In this document: in pieces, positions 58,795 to 64,000 of the stretch
How positions within the stretch are numbered: position 1 is the stretch's first letter
Layout: each line of letters starts with the position of its first letter
NCBI GenBank assembly: GCA_038363925.1
Contig: JAQQWL010000011.1
Coordinates: 5,270,001-5,334,000 of the forward strand
Reading direction: 5' to 3'
DNA: 64,000 nucleotides
Source of the DNA: Apiospora phragmitis
Taxonomy: Eukaryota; Ascomycota; Sordariomycetes; Amphisphaeriales; Apiosporaceae
The notes under the pieces: model-generated
What the model was told of the DNA's origin: nothing
The model's database searches: none
The model's input: only the letters and a program-made list of their open reading frames with translations
Program-made: the position numbers and the translations under genes

Positions 58795-60691
58795 TCACCA
58801 GCCGAATTTCTCAACACTGAGTCTAATCTTAGTACCGTCCCTGACAGCAAGGGCGCATGCATTCCTCGCGGCTCGGTTGAGGTTGTCCGGTCCCGAAACG
58901 ACAACCCCTAGCTTCTGTCGCCGCATCTGGGCTCTGGTGCCCAGTTCGGCAAGGTAGCCTGCGATATCAGGCCGCCCCGCTTCCGCAGTAGGTCCCGGTA
59001 TAGTGATTTGGATACCGGCCTCTGCGAGCTCGTCTAGTCTCTCTTGGGGCAGCCAGCTGAGATGACTGCGCGAATGTACCACCCATAGCAGATATATGTC
59101 TCGTCGACCCGGCGCATCATCTGGTGCCGGATGCTGTGCAAGAGCCCAAGCAAGCGGGAACACCACGGCAATGCCCGACCCCCCAGCAATGAGCACTTTA
59201 CTATCGCACGCGCGAAGCATCTCGAGCGCGCCGGGGCTTCCGTATGGCCCATCCAACCGCACACGGACATTCGAATGTGAATGTGCATACTCGAGAAGGT
59301 CGTGGGTGAAGCCATCTCGCGCTCGAATCAAGAGTGAGAGCCACGCGTGCTGCGGTGTCCCCGCCTCGGGCGCATCATGGTGTCTGGGTGCTGCCGAGGC
59401 GATGGTGAATGGGTGGGTTTGCAACGAATGAGTGCGGCCCAGCGATGGTATGGTGACGAATACATGGTCCATCGGCTTCCAACCATGCCGGATGCTGTAT
59501 CGCAGCCACGAGTAGACCGGCTGATCGGGTTGGTGAGACATGCTCCAATTTGCCGATAGAAGCAAGGTCTGACCATCCTCCAACACCTCCATGTCAGCCG
59601 TGAATGATTCAGACTTGAGACTCCGGCGCCACACCAAACGGTCGACCAGGAAGATAGCCAATGAGGCCAGGACGTAAGGCCGACTGGTGAAAAAGTGCAG
59701 ATATAGGAATACCTAGGGCCGCGACTTGAAGTATCACATGCGACGCCAGGAAAAGCTCGTAGCAGCGGGCGCGGAAGCTAGCAAGGGAAGTGGCATAGAG
59801 TAGCCCGCAAGCAATAAGAGCAACCATGCCTAGCAGATTGCGTTGCCCTGTCAGGAAATCCCAAAGATTGCCATCGAGCAGCCAAGCCGGACAACACCAG
59901 ACTTGCCATGCCACGAAACAGACGGTGTGGGCGAGTGCGGCGAAGCACATGAGTTCGCCCACACGGCGATGGAAGATGTTGAGCGACTCGTACGAATAGC
60001 CCGTGAGGAAGCTAAGAGGCTGGTTCTTGGCGGCAAGGAGGTAGAGCAGAGGCAAGTTGACGATGAACACATAGCCGATCCGATCGGCGAAGGCGAAGAA
60101 GTACTTGGGATGCAAGGGGCTCTGAAAGAACTGGAAGAAGACGTTAAGGGCGACATAGGCCAACACGAACAGCGAGGTCTCATTGGGGGGTAGTGTACGG
60201 TTGATGAAGGGAACGGGTTGCGGCTGATACATGAGCCAGGCCTGTAAGGTGTTGGACAGGCTTCCACGGTTCGGCCGAGCTGCAGATCCCAGCAATGGCT
60301 GGCGCTCAAGGTCCACGTCCAGCTTGACCGAGTCCGGAGGCGATTGGATGCCTTGCAACGTACTGCTAGACGACGAAGATGCCGGTTTGTCTGCTTGCTT
60401 TGAGGAACTGGGGGAACAACATCTTTCCTTCCATCTTCTCTGGTCTCGACGTTTCGTGATGAAGTGGCGAAGTGTAAATCCAGCCAGTACGACGGACAAT
60501 ACCAGGTTATAACAGGCAACTATGTCACGTCCATGCAGGATGTGATAGATGAGGATCCGTATATATTCGACCTTCTCGGGATCGTCTGTAAAGCCGGTGA
60601 TCACGACATCAACTGGAGACAGAGGAGACTTGGCATATCGTAGGCTTGTGCGGAGGAGGCTCCGAGCCCACGGCGCTGCAGTTTCATCCAT
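58795..60691 (-). CDS. Ferric/cupric reductase transmembrane protein (FRE family), one frameshift
   Basis: A single long minus-strand gene starting at ATG 60691. An N-terminal extracellular and TM region is followed by a Ser-rich cytosolic loop and the ferric-reductase-like membrane domain with heme-ligand His candidates in IFHRRVGELMCFAALAHT and LFLASHVILQ. The cytosolic part has the FAD motif QTHPFTIAS and the NAD(P)H-binding glycine loop IAGGSGIAVVFPLAWAL, and ends in SVEKFGW, near the usual Phe/Trp terminus. The enzyme moves electrons from NADPH across the plasma membrane to reduce Fe3+ or Cu2+ before uptake. One extra base within about 59698-59708 shifts the frame just before LHFFTSRPYVLASLAIFLVD. 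Allowing for it, the length is 631 residues. No ferroxidase or permease partner is visible beside it. Confidence 0.9.
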
Positions 60692-61400
60692 GATCGCTGG
60701 CCTTCTTGCGCTCTTTCGTCTGCGGTGTGGTGCGACTTGTACGCAAACAGATTCGAACAGGCGGACCCATATTTGTATGGAAGATAGCTAGACGCCTGCC
60801 TTCTGGACGGGATTCCGGGTTCTGCCCTGCTGACTCCGATGGTCGCAATGTTTTCACTGGTGGTAGGAGGTAGCTTTCGGTTTCATCTTATCAATCTAAT
60901 CAGCTGTGGGCAGATCCATCATTCCGGATGCGCTAGGGAGAGCCTAGGGGAAGCCTCTAGGCGGTGTCTAGGCCCTATACTGCCTGGCTACCGCGAATAC
61001 CCAGTGGTTGGAGCCAATCTTGTGACGTGGTGGCTGGAGCCAGCACTGGGCACGTTCTGGGCCCAACGAGGATAGGGCCCCTCTGGGTGGTAACCGCCCC
61101 GATTCTTGGCTGTCATTTACTTGCTCAATTGCTCTCAGTCAGTTGATTGTTTGATCTCGGGATTTTCAGTTATAATACAACTGACATAGAGGAGTATAGT
61201 GGTGGTTTGTAACGGTTGGTGTATTCCAAAGTTCTGGTTAAAGGAATGACTGCCTATGATATGCCCCCCCCCCGATACCCAATGTAAACATTATTGACCT
61301 GATTTGCCCCATCGTGTATTCGTTCATTCGTCCAAACGTCCATTCATCTATCCATCCTTGCAAACCCATCATTTGCCCTGGCAAGTCTGGGCTCAACTGC
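60692..61400. other. Intergenic region with a run of ten C
   Basis: Promoter side of the ferric reductase and 3' flank of the small secreted protein. C10 at 61264-61273. No gene seen. Confidence 0.55.
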
Positions 61401-61850
61401 CTAAGGCAGAGCAGCGGGGGTGTACATCTGGTCGGGGACGACGGGTTCGCCGTTCTTGAGCTGCTTGTCCTGGTAGGCCGGGTAGACGATGAGCTTCTTG
61501 TCCTCATCGACGACGGCGAAGGTGGTGAAGGCGTTCTCCTTGCCGAACTGGTCGCTCCAGCCCGACGTCACGCGGTAGGGGCCGCACTGTTGCGGCTCCT
61601 TGATGTCCGTCTGCGACGCCGGCGTGCCCTTGGCCGTGACCTTGCAGGCCTGCACCGCGACGCCGGGCGTGTTGGTGTTGACACCGAACTCCCAGTCGCA
61701 CACCGTGTCGTCGGCGTTGCACGTCCGCGTCAGCGACTCGATCGTCCACTCGCCTGCCGCCATCATCGACTTGCTGGCTGCGGGGCTGGCGGTGGGGGCT
61801 GCGAGGGCGGCGGCGGCGAAGAGGGTGCTGATGAGACTGGTGTAGAGCAT
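61401..61850 (-). CDS. Small secreted four-cysteine protein (fungal surface/elicitor-like)
   Basis: An intronless frame of 149 residues. A classical signal peptide (MLYTSLISTLFAAAALA, then A-P-T) leads to a mature protein of about 130 residues with Cys44, Cys51, Cys69 and Cys89, enough for two disulfides. The core (WTIESLTRTCNADDTVCDWE, then CGPYRVTSGWSDQFG and FTTFAVVDEDKKLIVYPAY) looks like a compact beta-sandwich and resembles a widespread family of small secreted proteins of ascomycetes. Some similar proteins have been reported as surface or hypersensitive-response-inducing proteins. I cannot assign a precise family name with certainty. GC is high relative to its flanks. It lies in the same 8-kb stretch as another secreted protein and two membrane transport genes. 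Confidence 0.75.
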   Translation of the reverse strand: MLYTSLISTLFAAAALAAPTASPAASKSMMAAGEWTIESLTRTCNADDTVCDWEFGVNTNTPGVAVQACKVTAKGTPASQTDIKEPQQCGPYRVTSGWSDQFGKENAFTTFAVVDEDKKLIVYPAYQDKQLKNGEPVVPDQMYTPAALP

Positions 61851-63159
61851 GGTGGCGGTTGGTGTTAATTTTTCGTTTTGGTTGGTGATTAGCGGTGTTG
61901 GTATTAAAGGGGCTTACAGAGAGTGTGTAGAGAGGTAGTAATTATTCTACTAGGTAGTGTATGTATGTGATGATGGGATGGGATGCCGATGATACTGATT
62001 CCAATAATGAGGGAATGAGGAGGCTCTTTATATACAGAAATCCGGTCTGCCACATCCCGAACAAACCTCCTCTTTCTTTGTCTCTGGGATGCTCATCGAA
62101 CGAGAGCCTAAGCCCTAGGCCAGCACGACAACGTTTCATCTGCCTCCCCGATCTCCATCTTGCTTCTATTTCCATGCACGGGACCTAGGACCTGTACCGT
62201 GTCTTGCGTGGGTGTGTATACGAAGAGAAGACGCCCGCCAAGTGTCGACTCGGCGTATCCTCTGCCTGCCCTGCTGTGCTGGCTTCTCCTCAGTCAACCA
62301 CACCACTCACCTACCCACCGTCGTTAGGTCTTACGGGCGGGGTGACATTGCGGGACGCGGCTCCTCGGCAACAGACCGGGGCGGAAGGGGGACACGAGAA
62401 GATCGTCACTCAGCTGATCTCGTATCCCCAAAAACGCAGAAACGGGTTTCAGTGGGGCCCCCCCTCCATCGACTATAGGAGCCTAGACAACGATGGATTG
62501 CCCGATCTAACCATTTACGCCCGCTTACGCCCGCGGCCCCCATCGCATCGTCACCGCACTACCGGACCACATCACGGGTAAGGCAACCAAGACACAGAAG
62601 CCCATAGTTTAGTCAACAATACGAGCGGTTGCTACCTTCTTCTGCATTCTTCTGCTCCATATCTACACCGTTTTCTAAAAAAGAAGAAAGCCTAAACTGG
62701 CCTGACGACGGGACGCTGGCAAATGGCGCGCTGGGCCGAAGAAGGGAATGGAGGGTACGGCTAAAGCCGGCCGGCGCGGAGAAAAGCAGCCGCTGCTCTA
62801 CTTCAGGAAAAACATTTGTCAACCAATTGACGTGTCGCATGTTACACGACGTCATCTTATTTATATTTTATATATTGCCATTATCGTATCCGTACTTCAC
62901 TCTACTACTTGCTTGCTATACACGCATGGAAAGTAAGCCTGAGTTGTTCGGCTTTACTTCTACAACCAGCAGTGAGGCTCGATGTCCGGATGCCGGACCT
63001 CGGAATGCACTGCTCGCAATTGGTTCGCCTCCATGTTTTTTTCTTGGTCCATGCGCTCTTCCCATGCAATGCCTCGCCATGTATTGAAGACCAATATGGG
63101 TACCTGGGATGACCGAGGCCCTCTGAATAAGTCCTGCGTTTTTGCTTGTCCAACTGTGA
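61851..63159. other. Intergenic region, no gene seen
   Basis: 1.3 kb with short frames only. The first 200 bases may contain the leader of the small secreted protein. Confidence 0.5.
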
Positions 63160-64000
63160 TTATCCGTGGTGATACTCTTCAACCAAGTCCCTAGGCAACA
63201 CGACCAGGTCGCCATTATCATCGTAGACTGTGACAATGTCGGAACCAACATTACCATCATCACCATCGTCACTATTCCCAACCTTTTTCTCATTGGCAGT
63301 GGTGTCATTCGGTTGCTGCGATGGCTTAGGCAGACCTCCGGGGAGCATGCCAAAAGTGACATCAGCGAACTGCCCTTCGGGGAACTGATCTAGGCTGAGA
63401 TGGTCCTCCAACATCGCTAGAAGACGGTCGACGCCCTTCTTTTCAGCAATATTCCCAGGGACTGCTGACTCTCCCACCTCACTTTCAGGTCCAGGCCAAC
63501 TCGCGACACTAGCGTGTAGGACTAGGCTGGCCCAGGGCTGCAGATCGAGGGGGATGACGGAAGGATCCTGCGCTGCGAAATGGACGAGTTCTTTGCGTGA
63601 TAGAGTCGCCGTATCAAGCCCATAGAAACTCTGTGCAAAGTGGTCTCGCCAGCACAACATGGTTGGTCCGAGAAAGTGCCACACCGAACGCAGCAGGCAG
63701 TCCATGGGCGACGGTAGGTTTGCATCGTGACCTTGGGAGAGCTGCGTGTGGTTTATATATTCCAGGAGAAGTTTGCCGCACTTCAAGATTCGCATACTTG
63801 CCAACTTCACTTGCTCAGCATAGATACCTTGGGCGCGGGCGGTTTGGGACAGACGCTCGGCCGCATCAAGGCGCTCTGCGACGTGGACATTAAAGCCGAA
63901 GCTGCAGTGCTTGCACTCTCGCTGTGGGATGTCTGAGCCGTACCTCTGTCTACGGCCATGAAGTATCTGGTGATACGAAACGTCCACGTCATCTTCGTTG
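63160..64000 (-). CDS. Uncharacterised protein, C-terminal part (gene continues past the window)
   Basis: The frame is open through the right edge, so the N-terminus is outside. About 279 residues are visible. It starts with an E-C-x2-C element (RECKHCSFGF), then helical-looking sequence with further Cys (MDCLLRSVWHF, MLCWRDHFAQ). The C-terminus contains an acidic, Asp/Gly/Asn-rich segment (63220-63290) followed by VTVYDDNGDLVVLPRDLVEE. I do not recognise a family. It resembles fungal proteins with an N-terminal DNA-binding domain and a poorly conserved remainder, but no such domain is in view. Confidence 0.55.
   Translation of the reverse strand, partial: NEDDVDVSYHQILHGRRQRYGSDIPQRECKHCSFGFNVHVAERLDAAERLSQTARAQGIYAEQVKLASMRILKCGKLLLEYINHTQLSQGHDANLPSPMDCLLRSVWHFLGPTMLCWRDHFAQSFYGLDTATLSRKELVHFAAQDPSVIPLDLQPWASLVLHASVASWPGPESEVGESAVPGNIAEKKGVDRLLAMLEDHLSLDQFPEGQFADVTFGMLPGGLPKPSQQPNDTTANEKKVGNSDDGDDGNVGSDIVTVYDDNGDLVVLPRDLVEEYHHG

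Overview
The window is nuclear DNA from a filamentous ascomycete, most likely a sordariomycete (Sordariales-like). Genes are split by short GT-AG introns of about 50-120 bases and separated by long intergenic stretches with microsatellites. The proteins are typical fungal families: GH11 xylanase, proteinase-K-type subtilase, Hce2-type secreted protein, HAK/KUP potassium transporter, Rsa4 and Msh4. There are no operons, no CRISPR arrays, and no tRNA or rRNA that I could recognise.

Layout. 0-5 kb: the end of an FAD monooxygenase, an Asp/Glu-racemase-family enzyme, and a Dal5/Tna1-type permease, together a plausible small catabolic cluster. 5-7.5 kb: no gene. 7.5-9.6 kb: a zinc-finger/AT-hook protein. 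10.2-13.5 kb: msh3 (minus), read through five frameshifts. 14.9-17.7 kb: GH11 xylanase and a subtilase, both secreted hydrolases. 20.9-26.9 kb: a hypothetical protein, a CSC1/RSN1-type channel and a Golgi-type glycosyltransferase. 28.7-29.7 kb: an SMP-30-like beta-propeller. 31.4-34.4 kb: msh4 (minus, eight exons). 35.2-37.1 kb: the ribosome biogenesis factor Rsa4/NLE1. 37.1-44 kb: no gene. 44-46.9 kb: a Tps3/Tsl1-like trehalose-complex subunit with degenerate catalytic motifs. 48.7-52.7 kb: an MFS transporter and a branched-chain aminotransferase. 54.6-61.9 kb: K+ transporter, Hce2-like secreted protein, ferric reductase and a small secreted four-cysteine protein. 63.2-64 kb: an uncharacterised gene running off the end.

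The main cross-cutting observation is twelve single-base frameshifts in seven otherwise well-preserved genes (msh3 x5, aminotransferase x2, and one each in the glycosyltransferase, Tps3-like, MFS, K+ transporter and ferric reductase genes). Most lie in short homopolymers or GC-rich tracts. Nine other genes totalling about 14 kb of coding sequence are clean. The simplest reading is base-level assembly error. A real mutator history linked to msh3 loss is a less likely alternative that resequencing would settle. Where I give protein lengths for these genes, they assume one base added or removed at each shift.

The most interesting biology is (i) the monooxygenase / maleate-isomerase-like / nicotinate-type permease trio, (ii) the racemase-family enzyme that appears to keep only the first of the two family cysteines, and (iii) the double pseudoenzyme character of the Tps3-like protein.
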